In this document: positions 37,653 to 47,771 of the stretch, piece after piece | How the letters are laid out: every line of letters starts with the position of its first letter | Position numbering within the stretch: the first letter of the stretch is position 1 | Assembly (NCBI RefSeq): GCF_022669155.1 | Contig: NZ_JALBVB010000053.1 | Span: 1-57,784, forward strand | DNA from: Kineococcus sp. TRM81007 | GTDB taxonomy: Bacteria > Actinomycetota > Actinomycetes > Actinomycetales > Kineococcaceae | DNA: 57,784 nt | Direction: 5' to 3' | Notes under the pieces: generated by a model | The model's database searches: none | Told to the model about the DNA's origin: nothing | The model's input: only the letters and a program-made list of their open reading frames with translations | Translations under genes and position numbers: made by a program

Positions 37653-39356
37653 GTGAGCAGCTTCGAGAAGGACGACGAGCAGAGCGGCTCGCGCCGCGTC
37701 GGTCTCGTCTCCCGCGGCCCCGTCATCACCCGTCGCGCCGGCCTGGCCGGCCTGCTCGGCGCCGCGGCCGTCACCACGCTCGCGGCCTGCGGCGGCAGCG
37801 AGGAGGAGGGCAGCGGCGGCACCGAGGGCGGCGGCTCCGGCGGCGACGTCATCGCCAACGGCACCGAGCCGCAGAACCCGCTGGTGCCGACCTCCACCAA
37901 CGAGGTGGGCGGCGGCCGTCTGCTGGACTCCCTGTGGGCCGGCCTCGTGTACTACCAGGCCGACGGCTCGCCCCAGAACGACGTGGCGGAGTCCATCGAG
38001 TCCGCGGACGCGCAGAACTACACCATCACGATCAAGCCGGACCAGACGTTCTCCGACGGCACGCCCGTCACGGCGCAGTCCTTCGTGGACGCCTGGAACT
38101 ACGGCGCGCTGGGCACCAACGCCCAGCTGTCCAGCTACTTCTTCGAGCCCATCCAGGGCTTCGAGGACGTCCAGGCCGAGCCGCCGGTCGCGCAGACCAT
38201 GTCCGGCCTGCAGGTCGTCGACGACACCACCTTCACGGTGGCGCTGACCCAGCCGGAGAGCGACTTCCCGCTGCGCCTGGGCTACTCGGCCTTCTACCCG
38301 CTGCCCGCCTCCGCGTTCGACGACATGGCCGCCTTCGGCGAGAGCCCGATCGGCAACGGCCCGTACAAGCTGGCCGCCCCGGACGCCTGGCAGCACAACG
38401 TGCGCATCGACTTCGTGCCGAACGAGACCTACACCGGCCCGCGGCAGGCGCAGAACGACTCGCTGGCCTTCGTCTTCTACGAGACCTACGACGCGGCGTA
38501 CGCGGACCTGCAGTCCGGCAACCTGGACGTCATCGACAACATCCCGCCGTCGGCGCTGGCGACCTTCCAGGACGACCTGGGCGAGCGCGCCGTCAACCAG
38601 CCCGCGGCGGTCTTCCAGTCCTTCACCATCCCGCAGAACCTCCCGCACTTCAGCGGCGAGGAGGGCAAGCTGCGCCGGCAGGCGATCTCCCACGCCATCG
38701 ACCGCGCCCAGGTCTGCGAGACGGTCTTCCAGGACACCCGCACCCCGGCGAAGGACTTCACGTCCCCCGTCATCGACGGCTACTCCGAGACGGTCCCGGG
38801 CAGCGAGGTGCTCGCCTACGACCCGGAGGAGGCCAAGCGGCTCTGGGCGGAGGCGGACGCGATCTCCCCGTACACGGGCACGTTCACCATCGCCTACAAC
38901 TCCGACGGCGGGCACCAGGAGTGGGTGGACGCCACCGCCGCCTACATCCGCCAGACGCTGGGCATCCAGGCCGAGGGCGCGCCGTACCCGACGTTCGCGG
39001 CGCTGCGCACCGACGTCACCAACCGCACCATCACCGGCGCCTTCCGCACCGGCTGGCAGGCGGACTACCCGGGTCTGTACAACTTCCTGGCCCCGATCTA
39101 CGCCACGGGCGCCGGTTCCAACGACGGCGACTACAGCAACCCGGAGTTCGACGCCCTGCTGAACCAGGCGGCGGCCCAGACGGACGCCGCGGCGTCGAAC
39201 GAGCTGCTGCAGCAGGCGCAGACGATCCTCTTCGAGGACCTGCCCGCGATCCCGCTGTGGTACTCCAACGTCACCGGCGGCTCCTCGGAGGCGGCCAGCG
39301 ACGTCCAGTTCGGCTGGAACAGCGTGCCGCTGTACTACCAGATCACCAAGAGCTGA
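37653..39356 (+). CDS. Peptide-type ABC substrate-binding lipoprotein (DppA/OppA)
   Basis: A 567-residue family-5 solute-binding lipoprotein. The N-terminus has a Tat-type twin Arg (R27-R28 in TRRAGLAGLLG) and a lipobox LAAC at Cys46, so it may be exported folded and then lipidated; a Gly/Ser/Glu-rich linker follows. The body has YTITIKPDQTFSDGTPVTAQSFVDAWNY and the usual SBP-5 lobes, ending near ALPLWY-type IPLWYSN. The likely cargo is peptide, but sugars or nickel cannot be excluded. AGGAGGAG precedes the GTG. First gene of a four-gene operon; a strong hairpin follows it. Confidence 0.92.
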   Translation: MSSFEKDDEQSGSRRVGLVSRGPVITRRAGLAGLLGAAAVTTLAACGGSEEEGSGGTEGGGSGGDVIANGTEPQNPLVPTSTNEVGGGRLLDSLWAGLVYYQADGSPQNDVAESIESADAQNYTITIKPDQTFSDGTPVTAQSFVDAWNYGALGTNAQLSSYFFEPIQGFEDVQAEPPVAQTMSGLQVVDDTTFTVALTQPESDFPLRLGYSAFYPLPASAFDDMAAFGESPIGNGPYKLAAPDAWQHNVRIDFVPNETYTGPRQAQNDSLAFVFYETYDAAYADLQSGNLDVIDNIPPSALATFQDDLGERAVNQPAAVFQSFTIPQNLPHFSGEEGKLRRQAISHAIDRAQVCETVFQDTRTPAKDFTSPVIDGYSETVPGSEVLAYDPEEAKRLWAEADAISPYTGTFTIAYNSDGGHQEWVDATAAYIRQTLGIQAEGAPYPTFAALRTDVTNRTITGAFRTGWQADYPGLYNFLAPIYATGAGSNDGDYSNPEFDALLNQAAAQTDAAASNELLQQAQTILFEDLPAIPLWYSNVTGGSSEAASDVQFGWNSVPLYYQITKS

Positions 39357-39365
39357 CCGCAGCGC

Positions 39366-39401
39366 TCAGGGGTGGACCGCTTCCGGCCGGTCCACCCCTG
39401 A
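39366..39401 (+). terminator. Strong hairpin between binding-protein and permease genes
   Basis: TCAGGGGTGGACCG pairs exactly with CGGTCCACCCCTGA over 14 bases around an eight-base loop. It lies inside the operon, nine bases past the binding-protein stop; it would stop some transcripts or protect the upstream mRNA so that more binding protein than permease is made. Confidence 0.75.
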
Positions 39402-39479
39402 CGCGCGTGGAGGACCGACGCCGGCAAGGACAACGGCCGGGGGCGAGCAGCGAGGGCCCGCTCCCCGAGGAGGCTCGTG

Positions 39480-40406
39480 ATGGGTTGGTACATCGGACGC
39501 CGTCTGCTGCAGATGGTGCCCGTCTTCTTCGGCGCGACGCTGTTGATCTACGCGCTCGTCTTCCTGCTGCCGGGGGACCCGATCCTCGCGCTGTTCGGCG
39601 AGCGCCCGGCCAGCCCGGCGGCGGTCGCCGAGCTGCGCGAGCGGTACAACCTGGACGAGCCGTTCATCGTCCAGTACCTGCTCTTCATCAAGGGCATCTT
39701 CACGCTGGACTTCGGGGAGTCCTTCTCCGGCCGGCCCGTGATCGAGCAGCTGGCCGAGGCGTTCCCCGTCACGATCAAGCTGGCCCTGATCGCCCTGGCC
39801 ATCGAGGCCGTGTTCGGCATCGCCTTCGGCTTCCTCGCCGGCCTGCGCCGCGGCGGCCTGTTCGACTCGACCGTGCTGTTCCTCAGCCTGGTCGTCATCG
39901 GCATCCCCGTCTTCGTCCTCGGCTTCACCGCGCAGTACCTCTTCGGGGTGAAGTGGGGCGTCGTCGACCCCACGGTGGGCGGTGACCCGACCTTCGCGGA
40001 GCTGCTGCTGCCGGGAGCGGTGCTCGGGGCGCTGTCGTTCGCCTACGTGCTGCGGCTGACCCGCAACTCCGTGGCCGAGGCGCTCAGCGCCGACCACGTG
40101 CGCACCGCCACGGCCAAGGGGCTGGGCCGTCCGCGGGTGGTGACCGTGCACGTCCTGCGCAACTCCCTCATCCCCGTCGTGACCTTCCTGGGCGCCGACC
40201 TCGGCGCCCTGATGGGCGGGGCGCTCGTCACGGAGGGCATCTTCAACGTCCCGGGGGTCGGTCGGCTGCTGTACCAGGCCGTCATCCGCAGCGAGGGCCC
40301 CACCGTGGTGTCCGTCGTGACGGTGCTGGTGCTCGTCTACCTTCTCGCCAACCTCGTCGTGGACCTGCTCTACGCCGTCCTGGACCCGAGGATCCGCTAT
40401 GTCTGA
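39480..40406 (+). CDS. Peptide-type ABC permease, DppB type
   Basis: A 308-residue DppB/OppB-type membrane subunit. It opens MGWYIGRRLLQMVPVFFGAT, then FLLPGDPI, the family's N-terminal helix and periplasmic loop; the EAA-like loop is SADHVRTATAKGLGRPRVVTVHVLRNSLIP. Six transmembrane helices. The ATG at 39480 is preferred to the GTG directly before it because GAGGAGG is better placed for the ATG. The end overlaps the next permease gene by eight bases. Confidence 0.92.
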   Translation: MGWYIGRRLLQMVPVFFGATLLIYALVFLLPGDPILALFGERPASPAAVAELRERYNLDEPFIVQYLLFIKGIFTLDFGESFSGRPVIEQLAEAFPVTIKLALIALAIEAVFGIAFGFLAGLRRGGLFDSTVLFLSLVVIGIPVFVLGFTAQYLFGVKWGVVDPTVGGDPTFAELLLPGAVLGALSFAYVLRLTRNSVAEALSADHVRTATAKGLGRPRVVTVHVLRNSLIPVVTFLGADLGALMGGALVTEGIFNVPGVGRLLYQAVIRSEGPTVVSVVTVLVLVYLLANLVVDLLYAVLDPRIRYV

Positions 40407-41346
40407 GACCACCGTGCGCCCCGGGCAGGAGCACTACGTCGCCCCGCTGGACACGACGCCCCTGGCGGCCGTGGACGCCGTCGACGAGAGCACGCCCTCG
40501 GCGAGCCTGTGGGGCGACGCCTGGAAGCAGCTGCGCCGCCGCCCGCTGTTCATCGTGCCCTCGCTGATCATCGTGCTGCTGATCGTGGTGGCGCTGTTCC
40601 CCTCGCTGTTCACCTCGGTGAACCCGCGCTACCAGGAGCTGTCGCGCGCGCTGGAGGGCGGCTCGGAGGGGCACCCGCTGGGGTTCACCCGCCTGGGCAC
40701 CGACGTCTACGCCCGCCTCGTGCACGGCGCCCGCGCCTCGATCAGCGTCGGCCTGATCACCACGGCGATCGTCGTCGTGGTCGGCGGCGTCGTCGGCGCC
40801 CTCGCCGGCTTCTTCGGCGGCTGGATCGACGCGCTGCTGTCCCGGCTGGTGGACATGTTCTTCGCGCTGCCGCTGATCCTCGGCGCCATCGTCATGCTCC
40901 AGGCGCTGCAGGGCCGCAACGTGTGGACGGTCGCGCTGACCCTGTCGCTCTTCGGCTGGCCGCAGGTGGCCCGCATCATGCGCAGCTCCGTGCTGCAGGT
41001 GCGCGGCAACGAGTACGTCACCGCCGCGAAGTCCTTGGGGCTCGGCCGCTTCAGCACGCTGGCGCGCCACGTGCTGCCCAACGCGCTGGGGCCCGTCATC
41101 GTCATCGCGACCATCTCGCTGGGCACCTTCATCGCCGCCGAGGCCACGCTGTCCTTCCTCGGCATCGGCCTGCCCAGCAGCGTCGTCTCCTGGGGCGGTG
41201 ACATCAGCAACGCGGTTCCGTCGGTGCGCACCGACCCGTGGATCCTGCTGTGGCCCTCGATCGCCCTGTCGGTGACCGTCCTGTCGTTCCTCATGCTCGG
41301 CGACGCCCTGCGCGACGCCCTCGACCCGAAGGGCCGCACCCGGTGA
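40399..41346 (+). CDS. Peptide-type ABC permease, DppC type
   Basis: A 315-residue DppC/OppC-type subunit. After an acidic ~45-residue N-terminal tail come the helices, with HPLGFTRLGTDVYARLVHGARASISVG (family mark) and the EAA-like VRGNEYVTAAKSLGLGRFSTLARHVLPN. It ends DALRDALDPKGRTR, as is usual. Forms the channel with the DppB-type subunit. The stop overlaps the ATPase start. Confidence 0.92.
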   Translation: MSETTVRPGQEHYVAPLDTTPLAAVDAVDESTPSASLWGDAWKQLRRRPLFIVPSLIIVLLIVVALFPSLFTSVNPRYQELSRALEGGSEGHPLGFTRLGTDVYARLVHGARASISVGLITTAIVVVVGGVVGALAGFFGGWIDALLSRLVDMFFALPLILGAIVMLQALQGRNVWTVALTLSLFGWPQVARIMRSSVLQVRGNEYVTAAKSLGLGRFSTLARHVLPNALGPVIVIATISLGTFIAAEATLSFLGIGLPSSVVSWGGDISNAVPSVRTDPWILLWPSIALSVTVLSFLMLGDALRDALDPKGRTR

Positions 41347-43091
41347 CCGAGCCCACCTCGACGCCCGCCGAACGCCCCGTGGGCGGCGACGCCCCGCTGC
41401 TGCAGGTCCGCGACCTGCACGTGGACTTCAGCTCCGGCGGCAAGCCGGTGCACGCCGTGCGCGGTGTGAACTTCTCCGTCTACCCCGGGCAGACCGTCGC
41501 GGTCGTGGGGGAGTCCGGCTCCGGCAAGTCGACCTCCGCGCAGGCCGTCATCGGGCTGCTGCCGGGCAACGGCAAGGTCGTCGGCGGGCAGGTCCTCTTC
41601 GACGGGCAGGACATCGCCCACGCCTCGAAGAAGGAGTTCGTCGCCCTGCGCGGCCGGCACATCGGCCTGGTGCCGCAGGACCCGATGTCCAACCTCAACC
41701 CGGTGTGGTCGATCGGCTTCCAGATCCGGGAGGCGCTGGAGGCGAACGGCCTCGCCAAGGGCGCCGCGGCGAAGGAGCGCGCGGTGGAGCTGCTCGAGGA
41801 GGCGGGGCTGGGCGACGCCGCCCGGCGCGCCAAGCAGTACCCCCACGAGTTCTCCGGCGGCATGCGCCAGCGCGCCCTCATCGCCATCGGGCTGTCCTCC
41901 CGGCCGCGGCTGCTGATCGCGGACGAGCCGACCTCCGCCCTGGACGTCACCGTGCAGCGGCAGATCCTCGACCACCTGGACACCCTGACGGCCGAGATGG
42001 GCACCGCCGTGCTGCTCATCACCCACGACCTGGGCCTGGCCGCCGAGCGCGCCGAGCACCTGGTGGTCATGTACAAGGGCCAGGTCGTCGAGTCCGGCCC
42101 GGCGCTGGAGATCCTGCAGCGGCCGCAGCACCCGTACACCCAGCGCCTGGTGAGCGCGGCACCCTCCCTGGCCTCGCGCCGCCTGGAGTCGGTGCACCGC
42201 GCCGAGGTCGTCGAGCACGCCCGCGAGCACGCCGTGGAGGCGCACGAGCGCGTCGCCGGGGGAACGCACGCGGCGGTGGGCGCCGACACCGCCACGCCGA
42301 ACGTCATCGAGGTCCGCAACCTCGTCAAGGAGTTCCACCTGCGCGGCTCCGGCCTGCGGGGGGAGACCCTGCGCGCCGTGGACGACGTCAGCTTCAGCGT
42401 GCGCCGCGGCACGACCACCGCGGTGGTCGGCGAGTCCGGTTCCGGCAAGTCCACCGTCGCGCAGATGGTGCTGAGCCTGCTGCCCGTCACCAGCGGCTCG
42501 GTGCTCTTCGACGGCGTCGACCTCACCGAGCTGGACCGCAAGCAGCTGTTCGAGTTCCGCCGGCGCGTCCAGCCGATCTTCCAGAACCCCTACGGCTCCC
42601 TGGACCCCAGCTGGAGCATCTTCCGCACCGTGGAGGAGCCGCTGCGTGTGCACGGCGTGGGCGACGCGAAGTCCCGCGAGGCGCGCGTGCGCGACCTGCT
42701 GGAGAAGGTGTCCCTGCCGGCGAGCTCGCTGCGCCGCTTCCCCAACGAGCTCTCCGGCGGCCAGCGCCAGCGCGTCGCCATCGCGCGGGCCCTGGCGCTG
42801 AACCCGGAGGTCGTGGTCTGCGACGAGGCGGTCAGCGCCCTCGACGTCCTCGTGCAGGGCCAGATCCTCACCCTGCTCAACGACCTGCAGGCGGAGCTGG
42901 GGCTGACGTACCTGTTCATCACCCACGACCTGGCCGTGGTGCGCCAGATCGCCGACGACGTGGTCGTCATGGAGAAGGGCCGGCTGGTGGAGTCGGCCAC
43001 GACCGACGAGGTGTTCGAGTCGCCGAAGCAGGCATACACGAAGGCGCTGCTGGAGGCGATCCCCGGGGGGAGCATCCGGCTCGGCGCCTGA
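41343..43091 (+). CDS. Fused dipeptide ABC ATPase (DppD-DppF)
   Basis: A 582-residue protein with two complete ATPase domains. The first has Walker A GESGSGKST (about residue 56), signature FSGGMRQRAL and Walker B LLIADEPTSALD; the second has GESGSGKST (about 362), [15 protein letters not shown] and VVCDEAVSALD. In the second Walker B the usual Pro-Thr is replaced by Ala-Val. An oligopeptide-type helical C-terminal piece follows each domain. Both ATPases needed by the importer are thus in one chain. GTG overlaps the permease stop. Confidence 0.93.
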   Translation: MTEPTSTPAERPVGGDAPLLQVRDLHVDFSSGGKPVHAVRGVNFSVYPGQTVAVVGESGSGKSTSAQAVIGLLPGNGKVVGGQVLFDGQDIAHASKKEFVALRGRHIGLVPQDPMSNLNPVWSIGFQIREALEANGLAKGAAAKERAVELLEEAGLGDAARRAKQYPHEFSGGMRQRALIAIGLSSRPRLLIADEPTSALDVTVQRQILDHLDTLTAEMGTAVLLITHDLGLAAERAEHLVVMYKGQVVESGPALEILQRPQHPYTQRLVSAAPSLASRRLESVHRAEVVEHAREHAVEAHERVAGGTHAAVGADTATPNVIEVRNLVKEFHLRGSGLRGETLRAVDDVSFSVRRGTTTAVVGESGSGKSTVAQMVLSLLPVTSGSVLFDGVDLTELDRKQLFEFRRRVQPIFQNPYGSLDPSWSIFRTVEEPLRVHGVGDAKSREARVRDLLEKVSLPASSLRRFPNELSGGQRQRVAIARALALNPEVVVCDEAVSALDVLVQGQILTLLNDLQAELGLTYLFITHDLAVVRQIADDVVVMEKGRLVESATTDEVFESPKQAYTKALLEAIPGGSIRLGA

Positions 43092-43100
43092 CCGGTCCAG

Positions 43101-43136
43101 CGCGCCCCGCCCCGTCCGCCGGGGGCGGGGGCGCGG
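43101..43136. terminator. GC hairpin after the peptide transporter operon
   Basis: CGCGCCCCGCCCC pairs with the GGGGGCGGGGGCGCG stretch (one extra G) around a seven-base loop, between the ATPase stop and the convergent VIT-family gene. Confidence 0.6.
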
Positions 43137-43850
43137 TCACAGGGTGACACCGACCAGGTGGCCGATGCCGTAGGTGACGGCCATCGCCAGCAGGCCGCCG
43201 CCGACGTTGCGGGCCACCGCGCGCGGAACCGGTGCACCGCCGAGGCGGGCGCTGACCACCCCGGTGACCAGCAGCGCCACGACGACCGCCGCCACGCACA
43301 CGGCCACCCGCGTCCCCGGCGGCGGCAGCAGCACCGCCAGCAGCGGCAGCAGCCCGCCGAGCGTGAACGCCACCGTCGAGGCGGCCGCGGCCTGCCAGGG
43401 GCTCGTGACCTCCTCCGGGTCCAGCCCCAGCTCCGCCTCGGCGTGCGCTGCGAGCGCGTCGTGCGCGGTCAGCTCCTCGGCGACGCGCCGGGCCAGCTGC
43501 GGTGAGAGCCCCTTGCCCTCGTAGATGGCCGCCAGCTCCGCCAGCTCCTCGCCGGGCATCTCCGCCAGCTCCCGGCGCTCCTTCGCCAGCAGCGCCCGCT
43601 GCGTGTCGGACTGGGTGCTCACCGAGACGTACTCGCCGGTGCCCATCGACAGGGCCCCGGCGACGAGCGCGGCCACGCCCGCCGCCGCCAGCGCGCTGCC
43701 GTGGTCGGTGGCCGCCACCACGCCGAGGACCACCCCGGCCACCGACACGACGCCGTCGTTGGCGCCCAGGACACCGGCGCGCAGGCGGTTCAGCCGCGCG
43801 TCGACGTCGGAGACGTGCAGGGCGGGCTCGTCCGGGTGCGTCTCGACCAC
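43137..43850 (-). CDS. VIT1/CCC1-family membrane protein
   Basis: A 237-residue protein of the VIT1/CCC1 iron and manganese transporter family. TM1 carries RLRAGVLGANDGVVSVAGVVLGV, followed by GALSMGTGEYVSVSTQSD, both family signatures. A cytoplasmic helical region with many Glu (REL-EMPGEELAELAAIYEGKGL) matches the metal-binding loop of plant VIT1. Three more helices close the protein. It probably exports or sequesters Fe2+ or Mn2+. The start GTG has TAGGCT six bases upstream (leaderless type). Bacterial members are seldom characterised. Confidence 0.9.
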   Translation of the reverse strand: MVETHPDEPALHVSDVDARLNRLRAGVLGANDGVVSVAGVVLGVVAATDHGSALAAAGVAALVAGALSMGTGEYVSVSTQSDTQRALLAKERRELAEMPGEELAELAAIYEGKGLSPQLARRVAEELTAHDALAAHAEAELGLDPEEVTSPWQAAAASTVAFTLGGLLPLLAVLLPPPGTRVAVCVAAVVVALLVTGVVSARLGGAPVPRAVARNVGGGLLAMAVTYGIGHLVGVTL

Positions 43851-43856
43851 GCCGGG

Positions 43857-43862
43857 AGCCTA
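43857..43862 (-). promoter_or_regulatory. Putative -10 (TAGGCT) of the VIT gene, leaderless spacing
   Basis: On the minus strand TAGGCT ends six bases before the GTG at 43850. Confidence 0.5.
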
Positions 43863-43934
43863 GAGCGGGGTGCTCCCGCACCACCGGGCGCACCGCGCCA
43901 CCCCCTTGCGGCTGCCGTCGCCGCGTCGGGCCGC

Positions 43935-43940
43935 TACCGT
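43935..43940 (+). promoter_or_regulatory. Putative -10 (TACCGT) of the 54-residue gene, leaderless spacing
   Basis: TACCGT ends six bases before the ATG at 43947; no ribosome-binding site is present. Confidence 0.5.
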
Positions 43941-43946
43941 GGCCGG

Positions 43947-44111
43947 ATGCAGTTCGCCGTCGCACTGATCGTGCTGGCCGTCGCTGCCGGTGTCGCCGTC
44001 GTGTACTGGCGCACGGACCCGCGACACCGCCTCGACGCCTGCGAGCGGGTGGGGTACGGCAGCCGTGCCCGTCGCGACCGCGAGAGTTCGGGCACGCCCC
44101 ACCACGGCTGA
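43947..44111 (+). CDS. Small membrane protein (54 aa)
   Basis: It begins MQFAVALIVLAVAAGVAVVYW, a single hydrophobic helix, followed by a basic, hydrophilic tail with one Cys. I do not recognise the family. The TACCGT element six bases upstream suggests a leaderless transcript. It lies between the divergent VIT gene and the DUF3105-DUF305 pair and may be co-transcribed with the latter. Confidence 0.55.
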   Translation: MQFAVALIVLAVAAGVAVVYWRTDPRHRLDACERVGYGSRARRDRESSGTPHHG

Positions 44112-44240
44112 GCGGCCCCGGGCCGGGCCCGTGGCGGGGATCACGCAGGTCCCCCCGGCGCGGGCCGAACCCCCGCACCCGCTGCGACGTTGCAGACTGG
44201 TGAGGGGCGCCACCCGAGCGCCCCCGGGGAGAGGGAGTCG

Positions 44241-44882
44241 ATGGCCGACACGCAGGACGAGCGCACCGGTTCGGCGGCCGCAGGCCGCCAGGACCGCGCG
44301 GCGCGGGTGGCCGCCATGCAGAGGGCCGACAAGGCGCGCGCACGCCGGCGCCGGGTGGCGCTGATCGCCGTCCCGACCGTGCTGGTGCTGGGCGCCGGGG
44401 CCGGGGTGGCCGCCGTCATCGCCGCCCAGCCGGACCCGCCGTCCCTGGAGGCGGTGAGCACCTTCGAGTACACCGGCGGCCAGCACACCCAGGAGGCCGT
44501 GCAGTACGCCGAGACCCCGCCCGTCGGCGGCGAGCACGCCCCCGTGTGGCTGAACTGCGGCGTCTACGCCGAGCCCGTGCCGAACGAGAACGCCGTGCAC
44601 AGCCTCGAGCACGGCGCGGTGTGGATCACCTACGGCCCCGACCTGCCCGCCGAGCAGGTGGAGCAGTTGCGCGAGGCGGTCGAGGGCCGCGAGTACACCC
44701 TGCTCTCGCCCTACGAGGGCCTGCCCTCGCCGGTCGTCCTGTCCGCCTGGAACCACCAGCTGACGCTCCAGGACGCCGACGACCCGCGCATCGGCGCGTT
44801 CCTGTCGGAGTACGTCAACGGCCCGCAGACCCCCGAGCCCGGCGCCCTGTGCAGCAACGGCGTCGGCACCCCCGTCGGCTGA
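44241..44882 (+). CDS. DUF3105 membrane-anchored protein
   Basis: A 213-residue protein with a charged cytoplasmic N-terminus, one helix (about residues 40-62) and an extracellular DUF3105 domain. The mark of the family is NCGVYAEPVPNENAVHSLEH followed by GAVWITYGPDL, with conserved Cys and His residues that could bind metal. A late WNHQLTLQDADDPR block and a paired Cys complete it. Function unknown. It precedes a DUF305 gene by two bases, a common pairing in actinobacteria. GAGAGGGAG precedes the ATG. Confidence 0.85.
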   Translation: MADTQDERTGSAAAGRQDRAARVAAMQRADKARARRRRVALIAVPTVLVLGAGAGVAAVIAAQPDPPSLEAVSTFEYTGGQHTQEAVQYAETPPVGGEHAPVWLNCGVYAEPVPNENAVHSLEHGAVWITYGPDLPAEQVEQLREAVEGREYTLLSPYEGLPSPVVLSAWNHQLTLQDADDPRIGAFLSEYVNGPQTPEPGALCSNGVGTPVG

Positions 44883-44884
44883 CC

Positions 44885-45559
44885 GTGTCCCCCCGCGACT
44901 CCCGCCCCCGCGCCGGGCGGGTCCTGCTGGTCGCGGCCGCCGTGCTGGTGGCCCTGGTCGGCGGCGTCCTCGCTGGCCGGGCCCTGCCCGACGCGCCCGG
45001 CGAGCGGTCCGCCGCCGTGGGGTTCGCCCGGGACATGACCACCCACCACCAGCAGGCGATCGCGATGGCGTTCGAGGCGGTCCAGGAGGCGCCCAGCGCC
45101 GAGGTCCGCCAGCTCGCCGTGGACATCGCCTCCACCCAGGGCAACCAGGTCGGGCGCATGCAGGCCCTGCTGCGCGAGTGGGGCCACCCGCTCACCGGCT
45201 CGGCGCCCGCCATGGCGTGGATGAGCACCTCCCAGGGCCACGCCGGGCACGCCGAGCTGGCGCAGCAGGAGGGGCGGGCCATGCCGGGCATGGCGACCGC
45301 CGAGGAGATGGCCCGCCTGTCCGAGCTGACCGGCGAGGAGTTCGAGGTCTTCTTCCTGCAGCTGATGCTGCGCCACCACGCGGGCGGCCTGCAGATGGCC
45401 GAGTCCGGCGCCGAGCTCGTCGGCGACGAGCAGCTGCGCGAGCTGGCCGCGGCGATCCTGGCCAGCCAGAGCAGCGAGACGCAGGTGCTGACGGACCTGC
45501 TGGCCGAGCGGGGCGCGCAGCCGCTGCCCTTCCCGGCGGACGAGGCGGCCGGGGCGTGA
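44885..45559 (+). CDS. DUF305 protein (copper/metal-related)
   Basis: A 224-residue exported protein with one N-terminal helix (about residues 13-31). It is a ferritin-like four-helix DUF305 domain with two His-rich motifs, FARDMTTHHQQAIAMA and LQLMLRHHAGGLQMAES, and a Met/His-rich middle (GHAGHAEL, RAMPGMA). DUF305 proteins often lie in copper-resistance gene sets, so metal binding outside the membrane is likely, though unproven. Starts with GTG two bases after the DUF3105 stop and overlaps the Nudix gene at its end. Confidence 0.88.
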   Translation: MSPRDSRPRAGRVLLVAAAVLVALVGGVLAGRALPDAPGERSAAVGFARDMTTHHQQAIAMAFEAVQEAPSAEVRQLAVDIASTQGNQVGRMQALLREWGHPLTGSAPAMAWMSTSQGHAGHAELAQQEGRAMPGMATAEEMARLSELTGEEFEVFFLQLMLRHHAGGLQMAESGAELVGDEQLRELAAAILASQSSETQVLTDLLAERGAQPLPFPADEAAGA

Positions 45560-45962
45560 GGCTCGTGGTGGCGGCGGCGCTGGTGGACGACCTGCGCCGC
45601 CCCCGCTCCCTGCTGGCCGCCCGGCGCAGCGCCCCGCCGGCGCTCGCGGGCCGGTGGGAGCTGCCCGGCGGCAAGGTGGAGCCGGGGGAGGAGCCGGAGG
45701 CGGCGCTGCTGCGGGAGCTGCGCGAGGAGCTCGGGGTGGGCGTCGAGCTCGGCGTCGAGGTGCCCGGTCCCGCCCGGGGCGCGTGGCCGCTCGGCGGGGA
45801 CCTCGTGATGCGGGTCTGGTGGGCCCGCGTGGTGCTCGGTGGGCCTGCGCCGTTGCAGGACCACGACGAGCTGCGGTGGCTGGCGCCGGGCGAGTGGCGC
45901 TCGGTCGACTGGCTGCCGGCCGACGTCGCCCTCGCCCAGCGGCTGGAGGAGCTGGCCGGCGC

Positions 45963-45966
<4 letters not shown>
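45556..45966 (+). CDS. Nudix hydrolase (MutT-like)
   Basis: A 136-residue Nudix enzyme. The Nudix box is intact: GGKVEPGEEPEAALLRELRE followed by ELGV. It opens VVAAALVDD with PRSLLAARRSAPPALAGRWELPGG, the pattern of MutT/CTP pyrophosphohydrolase proteins that clean damaged or excess nucleotides. The GTG overlaps the DUF305 stop (GTGA). Its TAG stop shares the CTAG palindrome with the stop of the convergent BCCT gene. Confidence 0.9.
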
Positions 45967-47579
<1,613 letters not shown>

Positions 47580-47723
47580 GACTCCCAGGATGGCACGGTG
47601 CGGTTGTCTGGAACCAATCGAGATCCCGTGGAGGCACCCTCCCGCAGGGCCTCGCGCGAGGCGTCGTCGCAGGTCAGCGGGGTGCTCCGGGGCGCGGCGA
47701 GCAGGCCGGCCCGCCCCGGCGGC

Positions 47724-47729
47724 TAGAAT
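47724..47729 (+). promoter_or_regulatory. Putative -10 (TAGAAT) of typA
   Basis: TAGAAT is close to the ideal TATAAT/TANNNT and lies 42 bases before the ATG, giving a normal leader of about 35 bases. Confidence 0.55.
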
Positions 47730-47771
47730 GGGGCGTCCCCACCCCCGCGCACCGGATCGAGACTCCTCCCC

